In this document: piece after piece, positions 46,400-58,357 of the stretch
Layout of the letters: the number at the start of each line of letters is the position of its first letter
Position numbering within the stretch: position 1 is the stretch's first letter
Origin: Canna indica
Lineage: Eukaryota > Streptophyta > Magnoliopsida > Zingiberales > Cannaceae
Length of the DNA: 64,000 nt
Direction of reading: 5' to 3'
Assembly: GCA_034359265.1 (NCBI GenBank)
Contig: CP136897.1
Coordinates: 36,939,501-37,003,500 of the forward strand
Made by a program: the position numbers and the translations under genes
Notes under the pieces: generated by a model
Told to the model about the DNA's origin: nothing
Databases searched by the model: none
Seen by the model: the letters and a program-made list of their open reading frames with translations, nothing else

Positions 46400-46516
46400 G
46401 GGTGCGATCATACCAGCACTAACGCACCTGATCCCATCAGTACTCCGAAGTTAAGCGTGCTTGGGCGAGAGTAGTACTAGAATGGGTGACCCCCTGGGAA
46501 GTCCTCTTGTAGCACC
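46400..46516 (+). rRNA. 5S rRNA copy 102
   Basis: Changes: G30T, A42T, G82A, G108T, T112A. Partner of copy 125, which has lost 11 nt. Confidence 0.94.
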
Positions 46517-46884
46517 TTTTTTTTTACTACCTATTTGATTGCACGACGAGATCATTTTTTTTACCAATCTTTCTAACCAAACGTTAAGGACGTACGACGT
46601 CGTCGCCATAAAATTTGGCTGTCGATCGCCCGCGCGGGGCCCGCCGCAACCTCTACGGCCGGCTCGATCGACCAACCGACCCGAAAAATTAAAATTTGTA
46701 AACAAATAAGATAAATAACATTTCAATTATTATTTGTCGTTTAAAACGGGCGTAACTCCGTGCATTATTGTCCGATTTTAGCTTTTCACGTGGCAATGAA
46801 AGGCGCGCGAAGAGACGAAGAAAATGACCTTGAGTTGTCCCTCGGACGCTCACCCTTATTAGCCGACGATCAGAAGTGCATATC

Positions 46885-47001
46885 GGGTGCGATCATACCA
46901 GCACTAACGCACCGGATCCCATCAGTACTCCGAAGTTAAGCGTGCTTGGGCGAGAGTAGTACTAGGATGGGTGAACCCCTGGCAAGTCCTCGTGTTGCAC
47001 C
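46885..47001 (+). rRNA. 5S rRNA copy 103
   Basis: Changes: A42T, C91A, G99C. Short T-tract (TTTTTCTTA). Downstream 11-bp GC-core deletion, absent in its partner copy 126. Confidence 0.94.
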
Positions 47002-47358
47002 TTTTTCTTACTACCTATTTGATTGCACGACGAGATCATTTTTTTTTCCAATCTTTCTAACCAAACGTTAAGGACGGACGACATCGTCGCCATAAATCTT
47101 GGCTGTCGATCGCCCGCCGCAACCTCTACGGCCGGCTCGATCGACCGACCGACCCGAAAAATTAAAATTTGTAAATAAATAAGAAAAATAACATTTCAAT
47201 TATTATTTTTCGTTTAAAACGGGCATAACCCCGTGCATTATTGTCCGATTTTAGCTTTTCACGTGGCGCTGAAAGGCGCGCGAAGAGACGAAGAAGATGA
47301 CCCCCGAACTCTCCCTCGGACGCTCACCCTTATTAGACGACGATCAGAAGTGCATATT

Positions 47359-47475
47359 GAGTGCGATCATAGCAGCACTAATGCACCGGATCCCATCAGA
47401 ACTTCGAAGTTAAGCGTTCTTGGGCGAGAGTAGTACTAGGATGGGTGACCCTCCCGGAAGTCCTCGTGTTGAACT
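47359..47475 (+). rRNA. 5S rRNA copy 104
   Basis: Changes: G2A, C14G, C24T, C46T, G60T, C94T, T96C, G97C, C114A, C117T. T-tract interrupted by G. The following spacer carries both the 11-bp and a 27-bp deletion. Confidence 0.92.
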
Positions 47476-47624
47476 TGTTTTTTTTTACTACCTATTTGAT
47501 TGCACGACGAGATCATTTTTTTACCAATCTTTCTAACCAAACATTAAGGACGGACGACGTCGTCGCCATAAAATTTGGCTGTCGATCGCCCGCCGCAACC
47601 TCTACGTCCGGCTCGATCGACCAA

Positions 47625-47650
47625 CCTACCCGAAAAATAACATTTCAATT
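47625..47650 (+). other. 27-bp spacer deletion between GAAAAAT repeats
   Basis: CCCGAAAAATAACATTTC stands where other units have two GAAAAAT motifs with TAAAATTTGTAAATAAATAA between them. One repeat and the interval are lost, as expected for slippage. The same deletion is at about 58505-58530 in the partner block. Confidence 0.85.
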
Positions 47651-47807
47651 ATTATTTTTCGTTTAAAACGTGCGTAACTCCGTGAATTATTGTTCGATTT
47701 CAGCTTTTCACGTGGCGCTGAAAGTCGCGCGAAGAGACTAAGAAAATGACCCCCGAACCCTCCCTCGGATGCTCACCCTTATTAGCGGACGATCAGAAGT
47801 GCATATC

Positions 47808-47924
47808 GGGTGCGATCATACCAGCACTAACGCACTGGATCCCATCAGAACTCCGAAGTTAAGCGTGCTTGGGCGAGAGTAGTACTAGGATGGGTGACCC
47901 CCTGGGATGTCCTCGCGTTGCACC
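47808..47924 (+). rRNA. 5S rRNA copy 105
   Basis: Changes: C29T, A101T, T109C. Starts 449 bp after copy 104 owing to two spacer deletions. Confidence 0.95.
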
Positions 47925-48292
47925 TTTTTTTTTACTACCTATTTGATTGCACGACGAGATCATTTTTTTTACCAATCTTTCTAACCAAATGTTAAGGACG
48001 GACGACGTCGTCGCCATAAATCTTGGCTGTCGATGGCCCGTGCGGGGCCCGCCGCAACCTCTACGGCTGGCTTGATCGACCAACCGACCCGAAAAATTAA
48101 AAATTTTAATTAAATAAGAAAAATAACATTTCAATTATTATTTTTCGTTTAAAACGGGCGTAACTCCGTGCATTATTGTCCGATTTTAGCTTTTCACGTG
48201 GCACTGAAAGGCGCGAGAAGAGACGAAGAAAATGACCCCGAGCTTTCCCTCGGACGCTGACCCTTATTAGCCGACGATCAGAATTGCATGAC

Positions 48293-48409
48293 GGGTGCGA
48301 TCATACCAGCACTAACGCACCGGATCCCATCAAAACTTTGAACTTAAGCGTGCTTGATCGAGAGTAGTACTAGGATGGGTGACCCCCTGGGAAGTCCTCG
48401 TGTTGCACC
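48293..48409 (+). rRNA. 5S rRNA copy 106
   Basis: Changes: G41A, C46T, C47T, G51C, G65A, G66T. G51C makes CTTAAG, the mark of this subfamily (106, 107, 110, 112, 129, 130, 135). Confidence 0.94.
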
Positions 48410-48776
48410 TTTTTTTTTACTACCTATTTGATTGCACGACGAGATCATTTTTTTACCAATCTTTCTAAGCAAACGTTGAAGACGGACGGCGTCGTCGCCA
48501 TAAAATTTGGCTGTCGTTCGCCCGCGCGGGGCCCGTCGCAACCTCTACGGCCGGCTCGATCGACCAACCGACCCGAAAAATTAAAATTTGTAAATAAATA
48601 AGAAAAATAACATTTCAATTATTATTTTTCGTTTAAAACGGGCGTAACTCCGTGCATTATTGTTCGATTTTAGCTTTTCACGTGGCGCTGAAAGGCGCGC
48701 GAAGAGACGAAGAAAATGACCCCGAGCTGTCCCTCGGACGCTGACCCTTATTAGCCGACGATCAGAATTGCATGAC

Positions 48777-48893
48777 GGGTGCGATCATACCAGCACTAAC
48801 GCACCGGATCCCATCAAAACTTCGAACTTAAGCGTGCTTGATCGAGAGTAGTACTAGGATGGGTGACCCCCTCGGAAGTCCTTGTGTTGCACC
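48777..48893 (+). rRNA. 5S rRNA copy 107
   Basis: Changes: G41A, C46T, G51C, G65A, G66T, G97C, C107T. T-tract preceded by GA. Confidence 0.94.
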
Positions 48894-48995
48894 GATTTTT
48901 TTACTACCTATTTGATTGCACGACGAGATCATTTTTTTTACTACCAATCTTTCTAACCAATCGTTAAGGACGGACGACGTCGTCGCCATAAAATT

Positions 48996-49040
48996 TGGCT
49001 GTCCGTCGCTCGCGCGGGGCCCATCCCGTGCATTAGGCGA
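48996..49040 (+). other. Joint of a ~1,176-bp deletion
   Basis: GCGCGGGGCCCATCCCGTGCATTAGGCGACG joins the GC core after copy 107 to the region just upstream of copy 108. Compared with the right block (copies 130 to 133) two units plus ~206 bp are missing: block offsets rise from 10,880 to 12,056 bp at this point. Confidence 0.75.
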
Positions 49041-49058
49041 CGATCGGAAGTGCATATT

Positions 49059-49179
49059 GGGTGTGATCATACCAGCACTAACGCATCGGATCCCATCAGA
49101 ACTTCGAAGTTAAGCGTGCTTGGGCGAGAGAAGTACTAGGATGGGTGACCCCCTAGGAAGTCCTCCCTCGCATTGCATC
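49059..49179 (+). rRNA. 5S rRNA copy 108 with CCTC insertion
   Basis: 121 nt: four bases (CCTC) duplicated after nt 107. Changes: C6T, C28T, C46T, T73A, G97A, T109C, G110A, C116T. Starts only 282 bp after copy 107. The insertion lies near the base of helix I and probably harms folding. Partner copy 133 shares it. Confidence 0.88.
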
Positions 49180-49547
49180 TTTTTTTTTACTACCTATTTG
49201 ATTGCATGACTAGATCATTTTTTTTACCAATCTTCCTAACCAAACGTTAAGGACGGACGACGTCGTCGCCATAAATCTTGGCTGTCGATCGCCCGCGCGG
49301 GGCCCGCCGCAACCTCTACGGCCGGCTCGATCGAACAACCGACACGAAAAATTAAAATTTGTAAATAAATAGGAAAAATAACATTTCAATTATTATTTTT
49401 CGTTTAAAACGGGCGTAACTCCGTGCATTATTGTCCGATTTCAGCTTTTCACGTGGCGCTGAAACGTGCGCGAAGAGACGAAGAAAATGACCCCGAGTTG
49501 TCCCTCGGACGCTCACCCTTATTAGCCGACGATCAGAAGTGCATGAC

Positions 49548-49664
49548 GGGTGCGATCATACTAGCACTAACGCACCGGATCCCATCAGAACTTCGAACTT
49601 AAGTGTGCTTGCGCGAGAGTGGTACTAGGATGGGTGACCCCTTGGGAAGTCCTCGTGTTGCACC
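49548..49664 (+). rRNA. 5S rRNA copy 109
   Basis: Changes: C15T, C46T, G51C, C57T, G65C, A74G, C95T. Same gene as copy 134. Confidence 0.94.
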
Positions 49665-50032
49665 TTTTTTTTTACTACCTATTTGATTGCACGACGAGAT
49701 CATTTTTTTTACCACTCTTTCTAACCAAACGTTAAGGACGGATGATTTCATCGGCATAAAATTTGGATGTCGATCGCCCGCGCGGGGCCCGCCGCAACCT
49801 CTACGACCTGCTCGATCGACCAACCGACCCGAAAAATTATAATTTGTAAATAAATAAGAAAAATAACATTTCAATTATTATTTTTCGTTTAAAACGGGCG
49901 TAACACCGTGCATTATTGTCCGATTTTAGCTTTTCACGTGGCGCTGAAAGGCGCGCGAAGAGACGAAGAAAATGACCCCGAGCTGTCCCTCGGACGCTGA
50001 CCCTTATTAGCCGACGATCAGAATTGCATGAC

Positions 50033-50149
50033 GGGTGCGATCATACCAGCACTAACGCACCGGATCTCATCAAAACTTCGAACTTAAGCGTGCTTGATCG
50101 AGAGTAGTACTAGGATGGGTGACCCCCTGGGAAGTCCTTGTGTTGCACC
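50033..50149 (+). rRNA. 5S rRNA copy 110
   Basis: Changes: C35T, G41A, C46T, G51C, G65A, G66T, C107T. T-tract preceded by GA. Confidence 0.94.
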
Positions 50150-50520
50150 GATTTTTTTACTACCTATTTCATTGCACGACGAGATCATTTTTTTTACTAC
50201 CAATCTTTCTAACCAATCGTTAAGGACGGACGACGTCGTCGCCATAAAATTTGGTTGTCCGTCGCCCGCGCGGGGCCCGCCGCAACCTCTACGGCCGGCT
50301 CGATCGACCAACCGACCCGAAAAATTAAAATTTGTAAATAAATAAGAAAAATGACATTTCAATTATTATTTTTCGTTTAAAACGGGCGTAACTCCGTGCA
50401 TTATTGTCCGATTCCAGCTTTTCACGTGGCGCTGAAACGCGCGCGAAGAGAAGAAGAAAATGACCCCGAGTTGTCCCTCGGACGCTCACCCTTATTAGCC
50501 GACGATCAGAAGCGCATGAC

Positions 50521-50637
50521 GGGTGCGATCATACTAGCACTAACGCACCGGATCCCATTAGAACTCCGAAGTTAAGCGTGCTTGCGCGAGAGTGGTACTA
50601 GGATGGGTGACCCCTTCAGAAGTCCTCGTGTTGCACC
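50521..50637 (+). rRNA. 5S rRNA copy 111
   Basis: Changes: C15T, C39T, G65C, A74G, C95T, G97C, G98A. Confidence 0.94.
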
Positions 50638-51005
50638 TTTTTTTTTACTACCTATTTGATTGCTCGACGAGATCATTTTTTTTACCAATCTTTCTAACCA
50701 AACGTTAAGGACGGACGACGTCGTCGCCATAAAATTTGGCTGTCGATAGCCCGCGCTGGGCCCGCCGCAACCTCTACTGCATGCTCGATCGACCAACCGA
50801 CCCGAAAAATTAAAATTTGTAAATAAATAAGAAAAATAACATTTCAATTATTATTTTTCGTTTAAAACGGGCGTAACTCCGTGCATTATTGTCCGATTTC
50901 AGCTTTTCACGAGGCGCTGAAAGGCACGCGAAGAGACGAAGAAAATGACCCCGAGTTGTCCCTCGGACGCTCACCCTTATTAGCCGACGATCAAAAGTGC
51001 ATGAC

Positions 51006-51122
51006 GGGTGCGATCATACTAGCACTAACGCACCGGATCCCATCAAAACTTCGAACTTAAGCGTGCTTGATCGAGAGTAGTACTAGGATGGGTGACCCCC
51101 TGGGAAGTCCTTGTGTTGCACC
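51006..51122 (+). rRNA. 5S rRNA copy 112 (chimeric)
   Basis: C15T and the upstream GAGGCGCTGAAAGGCACGCG spacer are of one subfamily; G41A, C46T, G51C, G65A, G66T, C107T and the downstream spacer are those of copies 107/110. Exchange between nt 15 and 41. Confidence 0.94.
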
Positions 51123-51482
51123 GATTTTTTTACTACCTATTTGATTGCACGACGAGATCATTTTTTTTACTACCAATCTTTCTAACCAATCGTTAAGGAC
51201 GGACGACGTCGTCGCCATAAAATTTGGCTGTCCGTCGCCCGCGCGGGGCCCGCCGCAACCTCTACGGCAGGCTCGATCGAGCAACCGACCAGAAAAATTA
51301 AAATTTGTAAATAAATAAGAAAAATAACATTGCAATTATTATTTTTTGTTTAAAATATGCGTAACTCCGTGCATTATTGTTCGATTTCAGCTTTTCACGT
51401 GACGCGAAGAGATGAAGAAAATGACCCCCGAACTCTCCCTCGGACGCTCACCCTTATTACCCGACGATCAGAAGTGCATGAC

Positions 51483-51599
51483 GGGTGCGATCATATCAGC
51501 ACTAACGCACCGGATCCCATCAGAACTTTGAAGTTAAGCGTGCTTGTGCGAGAATAGTACTAGGATGGGTAACCCCCTGGGAAGTCCTCGCGTTGCACC
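51483..51599 (+). rRNA. 5S rRNA copy 113
   Basis: Changes: C14T, C46T, C47T, G65T, G72A, G89A, T109C. Upstream spacer is ~8 bp short (GTGACGCGAAGAG). Confidence 0.93.
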
Positions 51600-51968
51600 T
51601 TTTTTTTTACTACATATTTATTTGCACGACGAGATCGTTTTTTTTACCAATCTTTCTAACCAAACGTTAAGGACGGACGACGTCGTCAACATAAAATTTG
51701 GCTGTCGATCGCCCGCACGGGGCCCGCCGCAAACTCTATGGCCGGCTCCATCGACCAACCGACCCAAAAAATTAAAATTTGTAAATAAATAAGAAAAATA
51801 ACATTTCAATTATTATTTTTCGTTTAAAACGGGCGTAACTCTGTGCATTATTGTCCGATTTCAGCTGTTCACGTGGCGCTGAAAGGCGCGCGAAGAGATG
51901 AAGAAAATGACCCCGAAACTCTCCCTCGGACTGTCACCCTTATTAGCCGACGATCAGAAGTGGATAAC

Positions 51969-52085
51969 GGTTGCGATCATACCAGCACTAACGCATCGGA
52001 TCCCATCAGAACTCCGAAGTTAAGCGTGCTTGGGCGATAGTAGTACTAGGATGGGTGACCCCTTGGGAAGTCCTCATGTTGCACT
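51969..52085 (+). rRNA. 5S rRNA copy 114
   Basis: Changes: G3T, C28T, G70T, C95T, G108A, C117T. T-tract interrupted by C. Confidence 0.94.
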
Positions 52086-52453
52086 TTTTCTTTTACTACC
52101 TATTTGATTGCACGACGACATCATTTTTTTTACCAATCTTTCTAACCAAACGTTAAGGACGGACGACGTCGTCGCCATAAATCTTGGCTGTCGATCGCCC
52201 GCGCGGGGCCCGCCGCAACCTCTACGGCCGGCTCGATCGACCAACCGACCCGAAAAATTAAAATTTGTAAATAAATAAGAAAAATAACATTTCAATTATT
52301 GTTTTTCGTTTAAAACGGGCGTAACTCCGTGCATTATTGTCCGATTTTAGCTTTTCACGTGGCGCTGAAAGGCGCGCGAAGAGACGAAGAAAATGACCCC
52401 GAGCTGTCCCTCGGACGCTCACCCTTATTAGATGACGATCAGAAGTGCATGAC

Positions 52454-52570
52454 GGTTGCGATCATACCAGCACTAACGCACCGGATCTGATCAGAACTCC
52501 GAAGTTAAGTGTGCTTGGGCGAGAGTAGTATTAGGATGGGTGACCCCCTCGGAAGTCCTCATGTTGCACC
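52454..52570 (+). rRNA. 5S rRNA copy 115
   Basis: Changes: G3T, C35T, C36G, C57T, C78T, G97C, G108A. T-tract broken by A. Downstream 11-bp GC-core deletion. Confidence 0.93.
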
Positions 52571-52926
52571 TTTTTATTTTAACCTATTTGATTGCATGAC
52601 GAGATCATTTTTTTTACCAATCTTTCTAACCATACGTTAAGGACGGACGACGTCGTCGCCATAAAATTTGGCTGTCGATCGCCCGCCGCAACCTCTACGG
52701 CCGGCTCGATCGACCAATCGACCCGAAAAATTAAAATTTGTAAACAAATAAGAAAAATAGCATTTCAATTATTATTTTTCATTTAAAACGGGCGTAACTC
52801 CGTGCATTATTGTCCGATTTCAGCTTTTCACGTGGCGCTGAAAGGCACGCGAAGAGACGAAGAAAATGACCCCGAGCTGTCCCTCGGACGCTCACCCTTA
52901 TTAGCCGACGATCAGTAGTGCATGAC

Positions 52927-53043
52927 GGGTGCGATCATATCAGCACTAACGCACCGGATCCCATCAGAACTTCGAAGTTAAGCGTGCTTGTGCGAGAGTT
53001 GTACTAGGATGGGTGACCCCCTGGGAAGTCCTCGCGTTGCACC
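52927..53043 (+). rRNA. 5S rRNA copy 116
   Basis: Changes: C14T, C46T, G65T, A74T, T109C. Confidence 0.94.
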
Positions 53044-53412
53044 TTTTTTTTTACTACCTATTTGATTGCACGACGAGATCATTTTTTTTACCAATCTTTC
53101 TAACCAAACGTTAAGGACAGACGACGTCGCCGCCATAAAATTTGGCTGTCGATCGCCTGCGCGGGGACCGCCGCAAACTCTACGGCCGGCTCCATCGACC
53201 AACCGACCCGAAAAATTAAAATTTATAAATAAATAAGAAAAATAACATTTCAATTATTATTTTTCGTTTAAAACGGGCGTAACTCCGTGCATTATTGTTC
53301 GATTTCAGCTGTTCACGTGGCGCTGAAAGGCGCGCGAAGAGATGAAGAAAATGACCCCCGAACTCTCCCTCGGATGCTCACCCTTATTAGCCGACGATCA
53401 GAAGTGCATAAC

Positions 53413-53529
53413 GGTTGCGATCATACCAGCACTAACGCATCGAATCCCATCAGAACTCTGAAGTTAAGCGTGCTTGGGCGATACTAGTACTAGTATGGGT
53501 GACCCCTTGGGAAGTCCTCATGTTGCACT
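53413..53529 (+). rRNA. 5S rRNA copy 117
   Basis: Changes: G3T, C28T, G31A, C47T, G70T, G72C, G82T, C95T, G108A, C117T. T-tract interrupted by C. Confidence 0.92.
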
Positions 53530-53897
53530 TTTTCTTTTACTACCTATTTGATTGCACGACGAGATCATTTTTTTTACCAATCTTTCTAACCAAACGTTAA
53601 GGACGGACGACGTTGTCGCCATAAATCTTGGCTGTCGATCACCCGCGCGGGGCCCGCCGCAACCTCTACGGCCGGCTCGATCGACCAACCGACCCGAAAA
53701 ATTAAAATTTGTAAATAAATAAGGAAAATAACATTTCAATTATTATTTTTCGTTTAAAACGGGCGTAACTCCGTGCATTATTGTCCGATTTCAGCTTTTC
53801 ACGTGGCGCTGAAAGGCGCGCGAATAGACGAAGAAAATGACCCCGTGCTATCCCACGGACGCTCACCCTTATTAGCCGACGATCAGAAGTGCATGCC

Positions 53898-54014
53898 GGG
53901 TGCGATCATGCCAGCACTAACGCACCGGATCCGATCAGAACTCCGAAGTTAAGGGTGCTTGGGCGAGAGTAGTACTAGGATGGGTGACCTCCTAGGAAGT
54001 CCTCATGTTGCACC
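53898..54014 (+). rRNA. 5S rRNA copy 118
   Basis: Changes: A13G, C36G, C57G, C93T, G97A, G108A. Downstream spacer lacks TAC before AACC and has the 11-bp GC-core deletion. Confidence 0.93.
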
Positions 54015-54369
54015 TTTTTTTTTAACCTATTTGAGTGCATGACGAGCTCATTTTTTTTACCAATCTTTCAAACCAAACGTTAAGGACGGACGACGTCGTC
54101 GCCATAAAATTTGGCTGTCGATCGCCCGCCGCAACCTCTACGACCGGCTCGATCGACCAACTGACCCGAAAAATTAAAATTTGTAAATAAATAAGAAAAA
54201 TAACATTTCAATTATTATTTTTCGTTTAAAACGGACGTAACTCCGTGCATTATTGTCCGATTTCAGCTTTTCACGTGGCGCTGAAAGGCGCGCGAAGAGA
54301 GGAAGAAAATGACCCCGAGTTGTCCCTCGGACGCTCACCCTTATTAGCCGACGATCAAAAGTGCATGAC

Positions 54370-54486
54370 GGGTGCAATCATACTAGCACTAATGCTCCGG
54401 ATCCCATCAGAACTCCGAAGTTAAGCGTGCTTGCGCGAGAGTGGTACTAGGATGGGTGACCCCTTGGGAAGTCCTCGCGTTGCACC
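54370..54486 (+). rRNA. 5S rRNA copy 119
   Basis: Changes: G7A, C15T, C24T, A27T, G65C, A74G, C95T, T109C. Confidence 0.93.
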
Positions 54487-54855
54487 TTTTTTTTTACTAC
54501 CTATTTCATTGCACGACGAGATCATTTTTTTTACCAATCTTTCTAACCAAACGTTAAGGACGGACGACATCGTCGCCGTAAAATTTAGCTGTCGATCGCT
54601 TGCGCGGGGGCCTGCCGCAACCTCTATGGCGGGCTCGATCGACCAACCGACCCGAAAAATTAAAATTTGTAAATAAATAAGAAAAATAACATTTCAATTA
54701 TTATTTTCATTTAAAACGGGCATAACTCCGTGCATTATTGTCCGATTTCAGCTTTTCACGTGGCGCTGAAAGGCGCGCAAAGAGACATAGAAAATGACTC
54801 CTGAACTCTCCCTCGGAGGCTCACCCTTATTAGCCGACAATCAGAAGTGCATATC

Positions 54856-54972
54856 GGGTGTGATCATACCAGCACTAACTCACCGGATCCCATCAGAACT
54901 CCGAAGTTAAGGGTGCTTGTGCGAGAGTAGTACTAGGATGGGTGACCCCTTGGGAAGTCCTCGCGTTGCACC
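54856..54972 (+). rRNA. 5S rRNA copy 120
   Basis: Changes: C6T, G25T, C57G, G65T, C95T, T109C. Confidence 0.94.
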
Positions 54973-55340
54973 TTTTTTTTTACTACCTATTTGATTGCAC
55001 GACGAGATCATTTTTTTTACCAATCTTTCTAACCAAACGTTATGGACGGACGACGTCATCGCCATAAATATTGGGTGTCGATCGCCCGCGCGGGGCCCGC
55101 CGCAACCTCTACTGCATGCTCGATCGACCAACCGACCCGAAAAATTAAAATTTGTAAATAAATAAGAAAAATAACATTTCAATTATTATTTTTCGTTTAA
55201 AACGGGCGTAACTCCGTGCATTATTGTCCGATTTCAGCTTTTCACGAGGCGCTGAAAGGCACGCGAAGAGACGAAGAAAATGACCCTGAGTTGTCCCTCG
55301 GACGCTCACCCATATTAGCCGACGATCAAAAGTGCATGAC

Positions 55341-55457
55341 GGGTGCGATCATACTAGCACTAACGCTCCGAATCCCATCAGAACTCCGAAGTTAAGCGTG
55401 CTTGGGCGAGAGTAGTACTAGGATTGGTGACCCCCTGGGAAGTCCTCGTGTTGCACC
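55341..55457 (+). rRNA. 5S rRNA copy 121
   Basis: Changes: C15T, A27T, G31A, G85T. Same gene as copy 123, 970 bp on. Confidence 0.95.
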
Positions 55458-55825
55458 TTTTTTTTTACTACCTATTTGATTGCACGACGAGATCATTTTT
55501 TTTACCAATCTTTCTAACCAAACGTTAAGGACGGACGACGTCGTCGCCATAAAATTTATCTGTCGATCGCCCGCGCGGGGCCCTACGCAACCTCTACGGC
55601 CGGCTCGATCGAACAACCGACCCGAAAAATTAAAATTTGTAAATAAATAAGAAAAATAACATTTCAATTATTATTTTTCGTTTAAAACGGGCGTAACTCC
55701 GTGCATTATTGTCCGATTTTAGCTTTTCACGTGGCGTTGAAAGGCACGGGAAGTGACGAAGAAAATGACCCCGAGTTGTCCCTCGGACGCTCACCCATAT
55801 TAGCCGACGATCAAAAGTGCATGAC

Positions 55826-55942
55826 GGGTGCGATCATACTAGCACTAACGCACCGGATCCCATCAGAACTCCGAAGTTAAGGGTGCTTGGGCGAGAGTAG
55901 TACTAGGATGGGTGACCCCTCGGGAAGTCCTCGCGTTGCACC
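55826..55942 (+). rRNA. 5S rRNA copy 122
   Basis: Changes: C15T, C57G, C95T, T96C, T109C. Near copy 97. Confidence 0.94.
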
Positions 55943-56310
55943 TTTTTTTTTACTACCTATTTGATTGCACGACGAGATCATTTTTTTTACCAATCTTTCT
56001 AACCAAACGTTAAGGACGGACGATGTCGTCGCCATAAATCTTGGCCGTCGATCGCCCGCGCGGGGCCCGCCGCAACCTCTACTGCATGCTCGATCGACCA
56101 ACCGACCCGAAAAATTAAAATTTGTAAATAAATAAGAAAAATAACATTTCAATTATTATTTTTCGTTTAAAACGAGCGTAACTCCTTGCATTATTGTCCG
56201 ATTTCAGCTTTTCACGAGGCGCTGAAAGGCACGCGAAGAGACGAAGAAAATGACCCCGAGTTGTCCCTCGGACGCTCACCCTTATTAGCCGACGATCAAA
56301 AGTGCATGAC

Positions 56311-56427
56311 GGGTGCGATCATACTAGCACTAACGCTCCGAATCCCATCAGAACTCCGAAGTTAAGCGTGCTTGGGCGAGAGTAGTACTAGGATTGGTGA
56401 CCCCCTGGGAAGTCCTCGTGTTGCACC
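56311..56427 (+). rRNA. 5S rRNA copy 123
   Basis: Changes: C15T, A27T, G31A, G85T. Confidence 0.95.
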
Positions 56428-56796
56428 TTTTTTTTTACTACCTATTTGATTGCACGACGAGATCATTTTTTTTACCAATCTTTCTAACCAAACGTTAAGG
56501 ACGGACGACATCGTCGCCATAAAATTTATCTGTCGATCGCCCGCGCGGGGCCCTACGCAACCTCTACGGCCGGCTCGATCGAACAACCGACCCGAAAAAT
56601 TAAAATTTGTAAACAAATAAGAAAAATAACATTTCAATTATTATTGCTCGTTTAAAACGGGCGTAACTCCGTGCATTATTGTCCGATTTTAGCTTTTCAC
56701 GTGGCGCTGAAAGGCACGGGAAGAGACGAAGAAAATGACCCCCGAACTCTCCCTCGGACGCTCATCCTTATTAGCCGATGTTCAGAAGTGCATATC

Positions 56797-56913
56797 GAGT
56801 GCGATCATACCAGCACTAACGCACCGGATCCCATCAGAACTCCGAAGTTAAGCGTGCATGGGCGAGAGTAGTACTAGGATATGTGACCCCTTGGGATGTC
56901 CTCGTGTTGCACC
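56797..56913 (+). rRNA. 5S rRNA copy 124
   Basis: Changes: G2A, T62A, G85A, G86T, C95T, A101T. Partner of copy 101. Confidence 0.94.
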
Positions 56914-57281
56914 TTTTTTTTTACTTCCTATTTAATTGCACGACGAGATCATTTTTTTTACCAATCTTTCTAACCAAACGTTAAGGACGGACGACATCGT
57001 CGCCATAAAATTTGGCTATCGATCGCCCGCGCGGGGCCCGCCGCAACCTCTACGGCCGGCTCGATCGACCAATCGTCCCGAAAAATTAAAATTTGTAAAC
57101 AAATAAGATAAATAACATTTCAATTATTATTTTTCGTTTAAAACGGGCGTAACTCCGTGCATTATTGTCCGATTTTAGCTTTTCACGTGGCGCTGAAAGG
57201 CGCGCGAAGAGACGAAGAAAATGACCTTGAGTTGTCCCTCGAACGCTCACCCTTATTAGCCGACGATCAGAAGTGCATATC

Positions 57282-57387
57282 GGGTGCGATCATACCAGCA
57301 CTAACGCACCTGATCCCATCAGTACTCCGAAGTTAAGCGTGCTTGGGCTAGGATGGGTGACCCCCTGGGAAGTCCTCGTGTTGCACC
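57282..57387 (+). pseudogene. 5S copy 125 with 11-nt internal deletion
   Basis: 106 nt long: nt 68-78 are missing, so CTTGGGC runs straight into TAGGATGGG. This removes nearly all of the intermediate element and shortens the box A to box C distance by one helical turn. Other changes: G30T, A42T. Its partner copy 102 is complete, so the loss came after the block duplication. Confidence 0.9.
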
Positions 57388-57755
57388 TTTTTTTTTACTA
57401 CCTATTTGATTGCACGACGAGATCATTTTTTTTACCAATCTTTCCAACCAAACGTTAAGGACGTACGACGTCGTCGCCATAAAATTTGGCTGTCGATCGC
57501 CCGCGCGGGGCCCGCCGCAACCTCTACGGCCGGCTAGATCGACCAACCGACCCGAAAAATTAAAATTTGTAAACAAATAAGATAAATAACATTTCAATTA
57601 TTATTTTTCGTTTAAAACGGGCGTAACTCCGTGCATTATTGTCCGATTTTAGCTTTTCACGTGGCAATGAAAGGGGCGCGAAGAGACGAAGAAAATGACC
57701 TTGAGTTGTCCCTCGGACGCTCACCCTTATTAGCCGACGATCAGAAGTGCATATC

Positions 57756-57872
57756 GGGTGCGATCATACCAGCACTAACGCACCAGATCCCATCAGTACT
57801 CCGAAGTTAAGCGTGCTTGGGCGAGAGTAGTACTAGGATGGGTGAACCCCTGGCAAGTCCTCGTGTTGCACC
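57756..57872 (+). rRNA. 5S rRNA copy 126
   Basis: Changes: G30A, A42T, C91A, G99C. T-tract broken by C, as in partner copy 103. Confidence 0.94.
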
Positions 57873-58240
57873 TTTTTCTTACTACCTATTTGATTGCACG
57901 ACGAGATCATTTTTTTTACCAATCTTTCTAACCAAACTTTAAGGACGGACGACGTCGTCGCCATAAATCTTGGCTGTCGATCGCCCGCGCGGGGCCCGCC
58001 GCAACCTCTACGGCCGGCTCGATCGACCGACCGACCCGAAAAATTAAAATTTGTAAATAAATAAGAAAAATAACATTTCAATTATTATTTTTCGTTTAAA
58101 ACGGGCATAACCCCGTGCATTATTGTCCGATTTTAGCTTTTCACGTGGCGCTGAAAGGCGCGCGAAGAGACGAAGAAGATGACCCCCGAACTCTCTCTCG
58201 GACGCTCACCCTTATTAGACGACGATCAGAAGTGCATATT

Positions 58241-58357
58241 GAGTGCGATCATAGCAGCACTAATGCACCGGATCCCATCAGAACTTCGAAGTTAAGCGTT
58301 CTTGGGCGAGAGTAGTACTAGGATGGGTGACCCTCTCGGAAGTCCTCGTGTTGAACT
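58241..58357 (+). rRNA. 5S rRNA copy 127
   Basis: Changes: G2A, C14G, C24T, C46T, G60T, C94T, G97C, C114A, C117T. Followed by the same 11-bp and 27-bp spacer deletions as partner copy 104. Confidence 0.92.

Larger units (their letters stand above)
45480..50520 (+). repeat. Left member of dispersed block pair
   Basis: Copies 101-107 match copies 124-130 at 10,880-10,882 bp, and copies 108-110 match 133-135 at 12,056 bp. Shared rare marks: the 27-bp deletion, the CCTC insertion, A42T, G85A/G86T and G60T. Confidence 0.9.

Noticed and set aside
49002..49040. Insertion of foreign sequence between copies 107 and 108
   Set aside because: Both sides of the joint match known spacer parts and comparison with copies 130-133 explains it as a deletion.
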